From the NCBI RefSeq assembly GCF_004364585.1, contig NZ_SOAN01000006.1, positions 124,001-188,000 of the forward strand: DNA of 64,000 nt, in the 5' to 3' direction. Positions 15,533 to 24,715 of this stretch are shown here, one piece after another. The first letter of the stretch is position 1. Each line of letters starts with the position of its first letter. The notes below the pieces were generated by a model that had not been told where the DNA came from, ran no database searches, and worked only from the letters and a program-made list of their open reading frames with translations. The position numbers were made by a program, and so were the translations under genes. This stretch comes from Nesterenkonia aurantiaca. GTDB lineage: Bacteria; Actinomycetota; Actinomycetes; Actinomycetales; Micrococcaceae.

Positions 15533-17790
15533 GCGGCGGCCTCCAGAGCTGTGGCGGGGCGGATCCGCACCGGGGTGTTCTTGAACTCCGGCATCTTCGA
15601 ATCCGGGTCGGTCAGGCCCCGGGTGAGCAGGTTGGCGGCACCTCGGCCGCCGAAGTGGAAGGGTGAGAAGATTGTGTCCGCGCGGATCCCGGCATCGAGG
15701 ACGACCTTCGCGGTCAGTGCTCCCTGGGCGTTCTCCACCACGGCCAAGCCGTGCTCGGTCAGCCCGAACTGGCGCGCGGTGGCCGGGTGGACCTGAACCG
15801 TCACCTGCGGGTGCGCGGCGTCCAGGGCCGGCACCCGCCGGGTCTGGTTGCCCGACTGATAGTGCTCCATGAGCCGGCCCGTGGTGAAGGTCAGTTCCGC
15901 TGCGCCCGGCGCCGCCTGGCCGCGCGGTCGGATTCCACGCAGCGCCGCCCGGCCATCGGGGTGCGCGAAGCGCGAGGTGAACATTCGAGGGGTCCCGATG
16001 ATCGGCTCCCCGGTGCTGGTGAGCTCGGGCCCACCCGGCCTGCCGGTGTCTGCGGATGGTTCACCGGTCGTCGGGTGCGGCCAGTAGCCTGCGTGGCCGG
16101 TGTCCAACAGCTCCCAGCTCATGGCGGAGTAGTCGGCGCTCGCTCCTGCGGTGGCCCGGCGGATCTCTTCGAACACCTCAGCCGGGTCGGTGGGGAAGCC
16201 GGTGGGGGTTCCGAGTCGGCGGGCCAGCTCGGCGAAGATCCATAGTTCGGAACGAGAGCCCGGGGGCGGGTCCACCGCCCGACGGCGGCGCAGCAGCCGG
16301 CCTTCGAGGCTGGTCATGGTGCCCTCTTCCTCGGCCCACTGCAGGACCGGCAGGACGACGTCGGCCTCGGCGGCCGTCTCGGAGAGGAAGAAGTCGGCCA
16401 CTACCAGAAGGTCCAGTGCGCGCAGGTTCTGCAGCACCCGGGAGCTGTCCGGCGCGGAGACCGCCACGTTCGAGCCATGCACTAGCAGGGCGCGGATCCC
16501 TTCAGGCCCCTTCTCGGTCCGAGTCCCCATGGTGTGCAGCAGCTGGGTGGCTGGGGTCCCGGGGCCGGGGATCGAATCCGGGGCCACGCCCCAGACCTCG
16601 GCGATGTGCGCCCGGTCGGTGGGCGAGGTGATCGAGCGCAGGCCAGGGAGCTGATCAGACTTCTGTCCCAGTTCACGGCCGCCCTGCCCGTTGCCCTGCC
16701 CGGTCAGGGTCCCGTAGCCGCCACGGCCGCCGGGCAGACCCAGGATCAGCGCGAGGCTGATCGCCGCCCGGGCGGTGTCGGTGCCGTCGCGGTGCTGCTC
16801 CACTCCGCGCCCGGTCAGGATGAACACCGGGTCCCCGCCGTGGCGGGCGCGCACGGCGGCCGAGCCCAGTCGGCGAGCGATGAAGCGGATCTGGTCCGCG
16901 CCGACGCCGGTGGCGGCCTGAGCCCGCTCGGGCCACCACGCGGCGGTGGACCTGCGGAACTCCTCGGTGCCGCTGACCCGCTGCGCGAGGTAGCGCTGAT
17001 CGGTGTAACCCTCCTCGAAGAGCACGTTGGCCAGCGCGAGCAGCAGCACCAGGTCCCCGCCGGGCGCCGGGGCCACATGTAAGCCGGCACCCTCGGCGGT
17101 GAGCTCAGCGGTGGTGCTGCGCCGCGGGTCCACCACGATCAGCCCGCCCTTGGACCGGGCCCCTTCGAGGTGCTGCACGAACGGCGGCATGGTGTCTGCC
17201 ACGTTGGAGCCCAGCAGCAGGACCGTGCAGGCGGCGTCGAGATCCGTGAGTGGAAACGGCAGTCCGCGGTCGAGTCCGAAGACCTCGGTGGAGGCCTTGG
17301 CCGCCGAAGACATGCAGAACCTGCCGTTGTAGTCGATCTGGGCGGTCCCCAGCGCGACTCGGGCGAACTTCCCCAGCGCATAGGTCTTCTCATTGGTCAG
17401 GCTGCCGGAGCCGAACACCCCGACCGCGTCCCGGCCGTGGGCGGCCTGGATGCTGCGCAGCCGGTCCGCGATGTGATCCAGCGCCTCCTCCCAGGAGGCC
17501 TCGCGAAATCCGCGCTCACCCTCGTCGTCGGTCTCTGCGATCAAGGGGGAGCGGAGCCGGTCGTGGCGGGAGCTCAGCAGCTCCGCGGCGGTGCTGCCCT
17601 TGCGGCACAGTCGCCCCCGGTTGGTCGGGAACTCCGCGCCCTGGACCGTGATCTCTGGAGAGGCCGGCCCGGCGCCGTCCACCGTCACCGCGCCGTTGGG
17701 TCTCTCGGTGATCTGCAGCGTCATGGCGCACTGCAGTGCGCAGTAGGGGCAGTGGGTCCCGACCTCGCGGGTGGTCTTGTGCGCCGGCAT
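15529..17790 (-). CDS. nasC: Assimilatory nitrate reductase catalytic subunit (molybdopterin)
   Basis: This 753-residue bis-MGD molybdoenzyme reduces nitrate to nitrite in the cytoplasm. An N-terminal [4Fe-4S] site is formed by C14, C17, C21 and C62 (CPYCALQC and RGRLCRKG). It then has the MPT-binding core (GSGSLTNEKTYALGKFAR, GRFCMSSA, LLLGSNVADTMPP) and a C-terminal dinucleotide-binding domain (RLMEHYQSGNQTRR). There is no twin-arginine signal, consistent with the assimilatory class. The ATG at 17790 overlaps the transporter stop (TGATG). The open frame continues upstream to 18411, but that part lies inside the transporter gene and is not coding. Confidence 0.93.
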   Translation of the reverse strand: MPAHKTTREVGTHCPYCALQCAMTLQITERPNGAVTVDGAGPASPEITVQGAEFPTNRGRLCRKGSTAAELLSSRHDRLRSPLIAETDDEGERGFREASWEEALDHIADRLRSIQAAHGRDAVGVFGSGSLTNEKTYALGKFARVALGTAQIDYNGRFCMSSAAKASTEVFGLDRGLPFPLTDLDAACTVLLLGSNVADTMPPFVQHLEGARSKGGLIVVDPRRSTTAELTAEGAGLHVAPAPGGDLVLLLALANVLFEEGYTDQRYLAQRVSGTEEFRRSTAAWWPERAQAATGVGADQIRFIARRLGSAAVRARHGGDPVFILTGRGVEQHRDGTDTARAAISLALILGLPGGRGGYGTLTGQGNGQGGRELGQKSDQLPGLRSITSPTDRAHIAEVWGVAPDSIPGPGTPATQLLHTMGTRTEKGPEGIRALLVHGSNVAVSAPDSSRVLQNLRALDLLVVADFFLSETAAEADVVLPVLQWAEEEGTMTSLEGRLLRRRRAVDPPPGSRSELWIFAELARRLGTPTGFPTDPAEVFEEIRRATAGASADYSAMSWELLDTGHAGYWPHPTTGEPSADTGRPGGPELTSTGEPIIGTPRMFTSRFAHPDGRAALRGIRPRGQAAPGAAELTFTTGRLMEHYQSGNQTRRVPALDAAHPQVTVQVHPATARQFGLTEHGLAVVENAQGALTAKVVLDAGIRADTIFSPFHFGGRGAANLLTRGLTDPDSKMPEFKNTPVRIRPATALEAAA

Positions 17791-19202
17791 CAGACGTTGG
17801 CGCGAGCGAAGACGGTGCCGGGGCGCATGTAGACGAACCAGGTCAGTCCGGCCAGGGCGATGTAGCCGGCGGCGAAGACCCAGAAGGCGATGTCGAAGGA
17901 TCCGGTGGACTCGTTGGAGATCCGCAGGATCTGTGGAATCGCGAACCCGCCGTAGGCCCCGATCGAGCCGATCAGACCCAGCGCCGAGGAGGCCTTGCGC
18001 TCGTGCCCCACCCGGTCGGCCGGGTCGACCGAGAGCTTGAAGACCACCGGGATCATCCGGTAGCTGGACCCGTTGGCCACGCCGGTGAGCGTGAACAGCG
18101 CCAGGAACAGCAGCAGGTAGATCCAGAAGTTCGCCATCGAGAGCGTCAGCACCACGGCAGCGGTGACGCCCGCCATGGCCAGGAAGCTGGTGATGGTCAC
18201 CCGGGCGCCGCCGATCCGGTCGGCGAGCTTGCCGCCATAAGGTCGGGCCAGGGAGCCCACCAGTGGGCCGAGGAAGGCCAGCGAGAGCGCGGCGCCGAGG
18301 ACCTGGATGCTGGAGAACTCGGGGAACTGGATGTTGATCAGGGTCGGGAACACCGAGCCGAAGCCCATGAAGGAGCCGAAGGTGCCGATGTAGATCAGCG
18401 AGATGATCCACAGATGCTTCTCCTTCAGCGCCGAGAGCGAGCCTTTGAGGTCGTTCTTGGCGTGGGAGAGGTTATGCATGTACTTCCGCGCACCCCAGGC
18501 GGCGAGCAGGATGAACGGGATCCAGAACAGCCCGGCGGCGGGCAGGTTCGGCTGCAGCGCGCCGAAGGCGAATGCGGTGACCACGATCGGCACGGTGAAC
18601 TGGGCGACGGCGACCCCGAGGTTGCCGCCGGCGGCGTTGACGCCCAGCGCCGCGCCCTTCTCCCTGGCCGGATAGAAGTAGGTGATGTTGGCCATCGAGG
18701 AGGAGAAGTTGCCGCCGCCGAACCCGGCTGCCGCCGCGATGGCGAACAGCGCCCAGTTCGGGGTCTCCGGGTTCCCCAGGGTCAGCGCCATCGCCACGGT
18801 GGGGATCAGCAGCAGCAGCGCGGAGATGATGGTCCAGTTGCGTCCGCCGATCATCGCCACCATGAAGCTGTAGGGGACCCGCAGCGTTGCTCCCACCAGC
18901 GGTGGCAGCGACACCAGCCAGAACTGCTCGGAGGTGGTCAGATCGAAGCCGACCAGGGGCAGGAAGACCACCGTGACCGACCAGAGCTGCCATACGGCGA
19001 ACCCGAGGAATTCGCAGAACACGCTCCAGATCAGGTTCCGCCGTGCCGTCGGGCGGCCAGGCCCCTCCCAGAATTCGGCGTTCTCCGGCTGCCAGTTGGT
19101 GATCCAGCGACCCTCTTCGACGACCAGCCGGTCGGTCGGCGCGGCGGTCTCGGCGGTCGGACTGTGGTGTTCAGCCGTGGCGGTGGAGCTCTGGGGGTTC
19201 AT
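17790..19202 (-). CDS. narK: MFS nitrate/nitrite transporter (NarK/NasA family)
   Basis: This 470-residue major-facilitator protein has about 12 membrane helices. It imports nitrate and possibly exports nitrite. The nitrate-signature regions GFGGGNFSSSMANITYFYP (first half) and GSIGAYGGFAIPQ (second half) are present. The N-terminal 40 residues are hydrophilic. The start ATG at 19202 has an AGGA-rich site upstream; the longer open frame to 19955 is non-coding. It is first in the narK-nasC-nasB operon, with stop/start overlaps throughout. Paired GAAAC boxes lie about 100-125 bp upstream. Confidence 0.93.
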   Translation of the reverse strand: MNPQSSTATAEHHSPTAETAAPTDRLVVEEGRWITNWQPENAEFWEGPGRPTARRNLIWSVFCEFLGFAVWQLWSVTVVFLPLVGFDLTTSEQFWLVSLPPLVGATLRVPYSFMVAMIGGRNWTIISALLLLIPTVAMALTLGNPETPNWALFAIAAAAGFGGGNFSSSMANITYFYPAREKGAALGVNAAGGNLGVAVAQFTVPIVVTAFAFGALQPNLPAAGLFWIPFILLAAWGARKYMHNLSHAKNDLKGSLSALKEKHLWIISLIYIGTFGSFMGFGSVFPTLINIQFPEFSSIQVLGAALSLAFLGPLVGSLARPYGGKLADRIGGARVTITSFLAMAGVTAAVVLTLSMANFWIYLLLFLALFTLTGVANGSSYRMIPVVFKLSVDPADRVGHERKASSALGLIGSIGAYGGFAIPQILRISNESTGSFDIAFWVFAAGYIALAGLTWFVYMRPGTVFARANV

Positions 19203-19302
19203 CGCGATGTCCTGCTTCCTGGCGTCTCGCGGGGCTGGGCCGCACGGTGACCCTTCGGGGTCCGGTGGTCCGGTGATGGTGCTCCCACTCTGACAAGACC
19301 GT

Positions 19303-19329
19303 GTTTCCGACAGTGGAGCGGGGAGTTTC
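19303..19329 (-). promoter_or_regulatory. Candidate GlnR site upstream of narK
   Basis: On the minus strand two exact GAAAC pentamers (19325-19329 and 19303-19307) lie 22 bp apart, the distance between alternate boxes in a GlnR array. The intervening pentamer positions (TTATC upstream, CTCCA between) match gTnAC poorly, so this is weaker than the nirB site. Confidence 0.5.
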
Positions 19330-19415
19330 GGCTGCGATAAACCAGGCTCATACTCCGCGCCGGGCGCTGTGAGGTTTTTCGAGCTCGCCCCCTCGGTCCC
19401 TGTAAGCTGGCGGCC

Positions 19416-19676
19416 GTGAGCACTCAGTCCTTTGACCCGTGGAGCAGCGGGACGCGCGCCTACCGGGTCACCCTGGTCCTGGGCATGGCCTCCACCGCCG
19501 TGGGCGTGATCCTGGTGGTGCTGGCGGCGCTGCTCGATGCCGAGGAGATGACCGGCGCGCTGCAGCGCACCGGTCTGGTCTTCCTGGGCGCCGGAATCCT
19601 GAGCCACCTGATCGCCATCGGACTGCGCCGACGCCAGGCCGCCCAGATCCTCTCCCGCCGAGCGAAGGACGACTGA
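19416..19676 (+). CDS. Small two-helix membrane protein, unknown function
   Basis: This is an 86-residue protein with two hydrophobic segments (about 17-40 and 51-68) joined by an acidic loop and ending in a basic tail (RRRQAAQILSRRAKDD). No family was recognised. The GTG start has TAAGCT ending 7 nt upstream and no Shine-Dalgarno, the pattern of a leaderless message. It is directly followed by the dehydratase pair and is probably cotranscribed with it. Confidence 0.7.
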   Translation: MSTQSFDPWSSGTRAYRVTLVLGMASTAVGVILVVLAALLDAEEMTGALQRTGLVFLGAGILSHLIAIGLRRRQAAQILSRRAKDD

Positions 19677-20129
19677 ATGATCAACCCAGAACGCCAGGGC
19701 CACCAGTACCCTCCCGCCGCGCCGTTCCAGGTCAGCCGCGAGGCGATCCGCGAGTTCGCGCTCGCCGTGCAGGCCGAGCACCCGGCGCACCACGACGTCG
19801 AGGCCGCCCGGGAGCTGGGTCACCGCGATCTGGTCGCACCGCCGAGCTTCGCGGTGGTCATCGCACAGCGCGCCGAGGCGGCCGTGGTGAACGACGCCGA
19901 GGCCGGCATCGACTTCTCCCGCGTGGTCCACGCCGAGGAGCGCTTCACCCACCACAGCCCGATCCTGGCCGGAGACACGCTGAGCTCCCAGGTCACCCTG
20001 GAACGGATCCGCACCATGGGTGCCGGCGCGATGGTCACCACAGTGGTGCAGATCAGCGCCGAGGACGGGTCTGCGCGGACCACCGTGACCTCCAGCCTGC
20101 TGGTCCGCAACTCAGGAGATGACACATGA
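19677..20129 (+). CDS. FAS1-like dehydratase, hotdog fold (HadA-like subunit)
   Basis: This 150-residue hotdog protein is of the MaoC_dehydrat_N/UPF0336 type. It resembles mycobacterial HadA/HadC, the partner subunit of a (3R)-hydroxyacyl dehydratase. Visible features are FQVSREAIREFALAV at the N-terminus, LVAPPSFAVVI and the HSPILAGDTL region. It overlaps the next gene by 4 bp (ATGA), which fits a heterodimer. In Micrococcaceae, which lack mycolates, the physiological substrate is not established. Confidence 0.8.
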   Translation: MINPERQGHQYPPAAPFQVSREAIREFALAVQAEHPAHHDVEAARELGHRDLVAPPSFAVVIAQRAEAAVVNDAEAGIDFSRVVHAEERFTHHSPILAGDTLSSQVTLERIRTMGAGAMVTTVVQISAEDGSARTTVTSSLLVRNSGDDT

Positions 20130-20623
20130 GCACGCCGGTCTTCGAAGAGCTCGAGAAGGGCCAGCAGATCGGGACCCGTGAGCTGAGCTTCTCCCGCGCG
20201 GACCTGATCCGCTACGCCGCCGCCTCCGGCGACCACAACCCGATCCACTGGAACGACCGCTTCGCCCGGGAGGTCGGGCTCGACGGGGTCATCGCCCACG
20301 GCATGCTCACCATGGGATCAGCCGTGGACCTGGTCAGCGTGTGGGCGGGCGACCCGGGTGCCATCGTGGACTATCAGTCCCGGTTCACCAAGCCGGTCCC
20401 GGTCCCGGATGCGGCCTCGGGGTCCCCGGAGACCCCGACCGCGCGGCTGCAGCTCAGCGGCAAGATCGGCGCGGTGGACGCCGAGCAGCGCCGGGTCCGG
20501 ATCGATCTGAGCGTGGAGCTGCTGACCGAACCGGCCGCCGAGGAGGAACCGGGTAGGGGAGCGCACCCAGACCCGGTCCGCACCAAGGTGCTCGCGAAGT
20601 CCCAGGCCGTGGTGCAGCTCTAG
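20126..20623 (+). CDS. MaoC-family dehydratase (HadB-like catalytic subunit)
   Basis: This 165-residue hotdog protein carries the R-hydratase signature: Asp and His in YAAASGDHNPIHW, then IAHGMLTMG. These supply the catalytic pair for dehydration or hydration of (3R)-hydroxyacyl thioesters. It is paired with and overlaps the HadA-like gene. The C-terminus has a short acidic insertion (TEPAAEEEPGRG). Confidence 0.85.
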   Translation: MSTPVFEELEKGQQIGTRELSFSRADLIRYAAASGDHNPIHWNDRFAREVGLDGVIAHGMLTMGSAVDLVSVWAGDPGAIVDYQSRFTKPVPVPDAASGSPETPTARLQLSGKIGAVDAEQRRVRIDLSVELLTEPAAEEEPGRGAHPDPVRTKVLAKSQAVVQL

Positions 20624-20753
20624 GACCTCGCCGCGTTCCAGGCCTGGCGCTGTCCCGTGCCGTCTGGAATGCTGAGGCAGCTGCGGGTCTGCCGGGCGGA
20701 CACGCCGTCAAGCTCTCGCACCGCTGACATAGGGCGGGGACACAGCCTCACCG

Positions 20754-20785
20754 TATACTCGCGGAAACCGCCTGATGTCGGTTTC
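20754..20785 (+). promoter_or_regulatory. Promoter and hairpin of the amino-acid ABC operon
   Basis: TATACT (20754-20759) is a near-consensus -10 box; no clear -35 was found. Just downstream, GAAACCG (20764-20770) and CGGTTTC (20779-20785) form a 7-bp inverted repeat around CCTGATGT. It would sit at or just after the start site, as an operator or a leader hairpin. Confidence 0.5.
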
Positions 20786-20810
20786 TGCTGATCAACCTAA
20801 GGATCCCAAC

Positions 20811-21743
20811 ATGCCCATGCACAAGACCGCGGCCAAGGCCGTAGGCGCCTCCGCGCTGGCAGCACTTCTGCTGACCGCCTGCGGCGACAGTGAAGAAGGT
20901 GGCGAAAGCCTCGAGGCCGAGCCGCAGAACGAGATCACCGTGGATCTCGATCTCGGCGAGGTCGAGCTGAACAACGAGGGCACCCTGCAGGTCTGCTCCG
21001 ACGTTCCCTACCCGCCCTTCGAGTACTACGACGAGGACGGCGCCGTCGTCGGCTTCGACATCGACATCGCCGAGGTCATCGCCGGCGCGCTGGACGCGGA
21101 GCTGGAGGTCGTGCAGACCGGCTTCGAAGGCATCCAATCCGGGGTGGCGCTTGACGCCGGCACCTGTGACCTGGCGATCTCCGGCATGTCCATCACCGAG
21201 GCGCGCGCGGGCAACATGCTCTTCTCCGAGCCCTACCTCGATGACAACCTGGGCCTGCTCGCCGTCACCGAGGCCGACGTCAGCTCACTCGACGACCTCG
21301 AGGGCCTCACCGTGGGGGTGCAGACCGAGACCACGGGCTCCGACTTCGCCGAGGAGCAGGGCTATGAGGTGCGCGAGTACTCCGATTCCGGCCTGCTGAT
21401 CCAGGGCCTGGAATCCGGCCAGGTGGAGGCTGCCATCGGCAACATCTCCATCCTGGGCTACCAGGCCGGCGAATCTGACACGGCGGAGTTCATCGAGGAG
21501 ATCGACACCGGCGAGCAGCTCGGGATCGCCGTGGCGACCGGCAACGATCAGCTGATCGACGCGGTCAACCAGGTCCTTGCCGAGCTGGACGCCTCCGGCG
21601 GCATGGAAGAGCTCGAGGACCGCTGGTTCCGCGAGGGTGACACCCCCGAAGAGGGCGAAGGTGCCGAGGACGAGGCTTCCGACGAGGCTTCTGAGGAGGA
21701 GCCCGCCGAGGACGCCGCCACCGAAGACGAGGGTGACGAATAA
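20811..21743 (+). CDS. Amino-acid ABC transporter substrate-binding lipoprotein
   Basis: This 310-residue type-3 periplasmic-binding-fold protein catches a polar amino acid for import. A lipoprotein signal ends in LLLTAC with C24 as the lipidated residue. The binding fold starts at LQVCSDVPYPPFEYYDEDG and includes TCDLAISGMSIT. The last 35 residues are an acidic, low-complexity tail rich in Glu, Asp and Ala, odd for the family. The ATG at 20811 is preferred (AAGGA upstream, start of the signal peptide) over an in-frame start 36 bp earlier. It heads a three-gene importer operon. Confidence 0.9.
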   Translation: MPMHKTAAKAVGASALAALLLTACGDSEEGGESLEAEPQNEITVDLDLGEVELNNEGTLQVCSDVPYPPFEYYDEDGAVVGFDIDIAEVIAGALDAELEVVQTGFEGIQSGVALDAGTCDLAISGMSITEARAGNMLFSEPYLDDNLGLLAVTEADVSSLDDLEGLTVGVQTETTGSDFAEEQGYEVREYSDSGLLIQGLESGQVEAAIGNISILGYQAGESDTAEFIEEIDTGEQLGIAVATGNDQLIDAVNQVLAELDASGGMEELEDRWFREGDTPEEGEGAEDEASDEASEEEPAEDAATEDEGDE

Positions 21744-21748
21744 CCCTC

Positions 21749-22543
21749 ATGGCAATGACAACCCGTGACCGAGCGCGACTGAGCCTCGGGATCCAGGCAG
21801 GGATCTTCCTTGCAGTCGTGATCGTGCTGGCCATCCTGATCGACTGGACCGCGATCCGCGGCAGCTTCTTCGCCTTCGAGAACCTGGGACCGATGTTCCC
21901 GGAGATCATCACCGTCGGACTGTTCAACACGGTCCAGTACACGGTGGTGGGCTTCGTCTTCGGTCTGCTCGGCGGAACGCTGCTGGCGCTGATGCGCATG
22001 TCCTCGTTCCCGGTGTACCGGTGGGTGGCCACCGCCTACATCGAGTTCTTCCGAGGCATCCCTGCGATCCTGGTGTTCATCGCGCTCGGCTTCGGTGCGT
22101 CGCTGGCCTTCGGGTGGAACCTCTCCACCTTGCAGATCGCCGGCTCGGCGCTGGCCATCGTGGCCAGCGCATATATCGCCGAGACCCTGCGCGCCGGCCT
22201 GCAGGCCGTCCCCAAGGGACAGCTCGAGGCGGCCCGCGCGCTGGGCATGCCCGCCTGGCGCGCCATGGTCACCATCCAGATCCCGCAGGCCTTCCGGATC
22301 GTGCTGCCTCCGCTGACCAATGAGGCGATCCTGCTGACCAAGGACTCCTCGCTGATCTTCGTGGTCGGCATGGCCGGCGGTGCCGCCGAGCTGACCAAGA
22401 TGGGCCGCGACGGCATCAACATCTACCAGGCGGGACTGACCCCGCTGGTGGTGGCCGGATTCTGCTACCTGCTGCTGACCGTGCCGCTGTCGCTGCTGGC
22501 CCGCCGCATGGAGCACCGCAACCCCCGCACGGCGAAGAAGTAG
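21749..22543 (+). CDS. Amino-acid ABC transporter permease
   Basis: This 264-residue His/Glu/Gln/Arg-type permease has about five or six membrane helices. The EAA cytoplasmic loop that contacts the ATPase is visible as [19 protein letters not shown]. It starts 5 bp after the binding-protein stop, and the ATPase follows at once. A single permease gene is present, so the channel is probably a homodimer. Confidence 0.92.
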   Translation: MAMTTRDRARLSLGIQAGIFLAVVIVLAILIDWTAIRGSFFAFENLGPMFPEIITVGLFNTVQYTVVGFVFGLLGGTLLALMRMSSFPVYRWVATAYIEFFRGIPAILVFIALGFGASLAFGWNLSTLQIAGSALAIVASAYIAETLRAGLQAVPKGQLEAARALGMPAWRAMVTIQIPQAFRIVLPPLTNEAILLTKDSSLIFVVGMAGGAAELTKMGRDGINIYQAGLTPLVVAGFCYLLLTVPLSLLARRMEHRNPRTAKK

Positions 22544-22545
22544 AG

Positions 22546-23406
22546 ATGGACGCGAACATGAGCCAGAGCCAGAGCCAGAGCCAGAGCGACGCAGCGAGGA
22601 CCCCGCGCCCTGAGACCACCGCGGCCAAGGGCACCGGTGTGCCCGGCGGCCACGGCACCTCCGCGGCCGGGGTGACCATCACCGGGCTGCACAAGTCCTT
22701 CGGGGACAACGAGGTGCTCAAAGGCATCGATATGAGCGTGGCGCCCGGCGAGGTGGTCTGCCTGATCGGCGCCTCCGGCTCCGGAAAGTCCACGCTGCTG
22801 CGCTGCGTGAATCGGCTGGAGACCCCCAACGCGGGCACGATCACCGTGGGCGAGCACGAGGCCACCCACCCGGACGTCAACCTCGACGCCATGCGCCGGC
22901 AGATCGGCATGGTCTTCCAGCAGTTCAACCTGTTCCCGCATCTGAGCGTGCTGGAGAACTGCACCATCACCCCGCGCCGGGTGCTGGGACAGTCCAAGGC
23001 CGAGGCGGAGACCGAGGCGCTGGCCCAGCTCGACGCGGTCGGGCTCGAGCACCTCTCCGAGCGCCGGCCCGACCAGCTCTCGGGCGGACAGCAGCAGCGG
23101 GTGGCCATCGCCCGGGCGCTGACCATGAAGCCTCAGCTGATGCTCTTCGACGAGCCGACCTCCGCGCTGGACCCCGAGACCGTGGGCGACGTGCTCGCCA
23201 GCATGCGCAAGCTCGCCCAGGCCGGGATGACCATGCTCGTGGTGACCCATGAGATGGGCTTCGCCCGCGAGGTGGCGGACCGGGTGGTCTTCATGGACCA
23301 GGGCCTCGTGGTCGAGGAGGGCCCCGCCGCTGCGGTCATCGGTGACCCCCAGCAGCCGCGCACCCAGGACTTCCTGCGGCGAGTGCTGCACCCGCTGGGC
23401 GAGTAG
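22546..23406 (+). CDS. Amino-acid ABC transporter ATP-binding protein (GlnQ-like)
   Basis: This 286-residue ATPase has Walker [10 protein letters not shown], the Q-loop [13 protein letters not shown], the signature LSGGQQQR, Walker [13 protein letters not shown] and the switch histidine in VVTHEMG. It is 30-40 residues longer than usual at the N-terminus because of a Ser/Gln run encoded by a hexanucleotide AGCCAG repeat (about 22560-22590). It is last in the importer operon. Confidence 0.93.
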   Translation: MDANMSQSQSQSQSDAARTPRPETTAAKGTGVPGGHGTSAAGVTITGLHKSFGDNEVLKGIDMSVAPGEVVCLIGASGSGKSTLLRCVNRLETPNAGTITVGEHEATHPDVNLDAMRRQIGMVFQQFNLFPHLSVLENCTITPRRVLGQSKAEAETEALAQLDAVGLEHLSERRPDQLSGGQQQRVAIARALTMKPQLMLFDEPTSALDPETVGDVLASMRKLAQAGMTMLVVTHEMGFAREVADRVVFMDQGLVVEEGPAAAVIGDPQQPRTQDFLRRVLHPLGE

Positions 23407-23465
23407 TCAGCACCTGCGCGGCGCGCAGATGACCATTTCAGCGACGCCGGGTAGGCTTCTGGGCT

Positions 23466-24644
23466 GTGACCAGTGTTGAAACCTCCCCCCGCGTATCGCT
23501 GCGCCGCTTCAGCGATCACACCACGGCCCGGGTCGGCGGACCCGCTGACCGGTGGGTCCGCGCAGAGACCCCCGAGCAGGCGCTGGAGGTGCTTCGGGAG
23601 CACCCGCTGCCAGACCACGCCGCACGTGAGCGCGGCGAGGACACGCTCATCGTGCTGGGCGGCGGATCGAACCTGCTGGTCACCGAGAACGGCTTCCCCG
23701 GCACCGTGCTGCAGCTGGCGTTCAACGGGATCAGCACCGAGTTCCACGGCGACCGTGAGGTCCTGGTCTCCGTCGCCGCCGGGCACAACTGGGACGACCT
23801 GGTCCGGTTCAGCGTGGCCCGCGGCCTCACCGGACTGGAGGCGCTCTCCGGGATCCCCGGCGCCACTGGAGCGGTCCCGGTGCAGAATGTGGGCGCCTAC
23901 GGCGCCGATGTGGCCCACACGATCAAGGACATCCAGGCCTGGGACCGAGAGCACGGCGAGCTGGTGCGCTTCAGCAACGCCGAGCTGGGATTCGGCTACC
24001 GCGACTCGGTGCTCAAGCAGACCACCGTGCACGGTTCACCCCGTTACGTGGTCACCCAGGTCCGCTTCCTGCTGCAGAACCGCCCCGACGGGCTCTCCGC
24101 CCCGGTGCGCTACGGCGAGCTGGCCCGGACCCTGGGACTCGACGCCGAGAGCGCGGACCACGAGCGCCGCGCCCCGCTGAAGGAGGTCCGCAGCACGGTG
24201 CTGCGGCTGCGCGAGGGCAAAGGCATGGTGCTGAGCGAAGGCGACCATGACACCTGGTCCACCGGTTCCTTCTTCACCAACCCGATCGTCCCGCGCGAGG
24301 TCGCCGCAGCGCTCCCTGCCGGGGCGCCGCGGTTCTCCGCCGGGGTCGACGAGGCGGGTGCCCCGCTGGTCAAGCTCTCCGCGGCCTGGCTGATCGACAA
24401 CGCGGGCTGCGGGAAGGGCTTCGGACTGCCCGACGGGCCGGTGGCCGGGCGCGGGGCGCAGGGAACCGGCATCGCCGAGGGCCGGGCCTCGCTCTCCACC
24501 AAGCACACGCTGGCGGTGACCAACCGAGGCTCAGCGACCACAGATGACCTGCTCGCCGTGGCCCGGGCTGCCCGGGAACAGGTCAGCACGGCCTTCGGCA
24601 TCACGATGCATGAAGAACCCGTGCTGATCGGCCACGCGCTCTAG
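23466..24644 (+). CDS. murB: UDP-N-acetylenolpyruvoylglucosamine reductase
   Basis: This FAD enzyme uses NADPH to reduce UDP-GlcNAc-enolpyruvate to UDP-MurNAc in peptidoglycan synthesis. FAD-binding motifs are clear: VLGGGSNLLV, GLEALSGIPGATGAVPVQNVGAYG and GFGYRDSVLK, with GSFFTNP and a C-terminal NKHTL-type region (LSTKHTLAVTN). It is longer than E. coli MurB at 392 residues, as usual in actinobacteria. The GTG start has TAGGCT ending 8 nt upstream and no ribosome binding site, so it is probably leaderless. Confidence 0.95.
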   Translation: MTSVETSPRVSLRRFSDHTTARVGGPADRWVRAETPEQALEVLREHPLPDHAARERGEDTLIVLGGGSNLLVTENGFPGTVLQLAFNGISTEFHGDREVLVSVAAGHNWDDLVRFSVARGLTGLEALSGIPGATGAVPVQNVGAYGADVAHTIKDIQAWDREHGELVRFSNAELGFGYRDSVLKQTTVHGSPRYVVTQVRFLLQNRPDGLSAPVRYGELARTLGLDAESADHERRAPLKEVRSTVLRLREGKGMVLSEGDHDTWSTGSFFTNPIVPREVAAALPAGAPRFSAGVDEAGAPLVKLSAAWLIDNAGCGKGFGLPDGPVAGRGAQGTGIAEGRASLSTKHTLAVTNRGSATTDDLLAVARAAREQVSTAFGITMHEEPVLIGHAL

Positions 24645-24665
24645 CCAGACCTCAGGTCGGCCCGG

Positions 24666-24691
24666 CCGGCTCCGGGGTGCCCCGGAGCCGG
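24666..24691. terminator. Hairpin between convergent murB and asd
   Basis: CCGGCTCCGGGG (24666-24677) pairs with CCCCGGAGCCGG (24680-24691) in a near-perfect compact hairpin. It sits between two convergent genes and probably serves both. Confidence 0.7.
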
Positions 24692-24715
24692 TCCAGAAGC
24701 TCTACAGCCCTGGGA

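Noticed and set aside
17791-18411. Upstream extension of the nasC frame
   Set aside because: It runs inside narK in another frame. NasC homology begins at the ATG at 17790, which overlaps the narK stop.
20764-20785. GAAAC/GTTTC palindrome before the amino-acid ABC operon considered as a GlnR site
   Set aside because: The spacing and orientation do not fit the gTnAC-n6-GaAAC pattern, and no partner pentamer lies 11 bp away. It is kept only as a generic inverted repeat.
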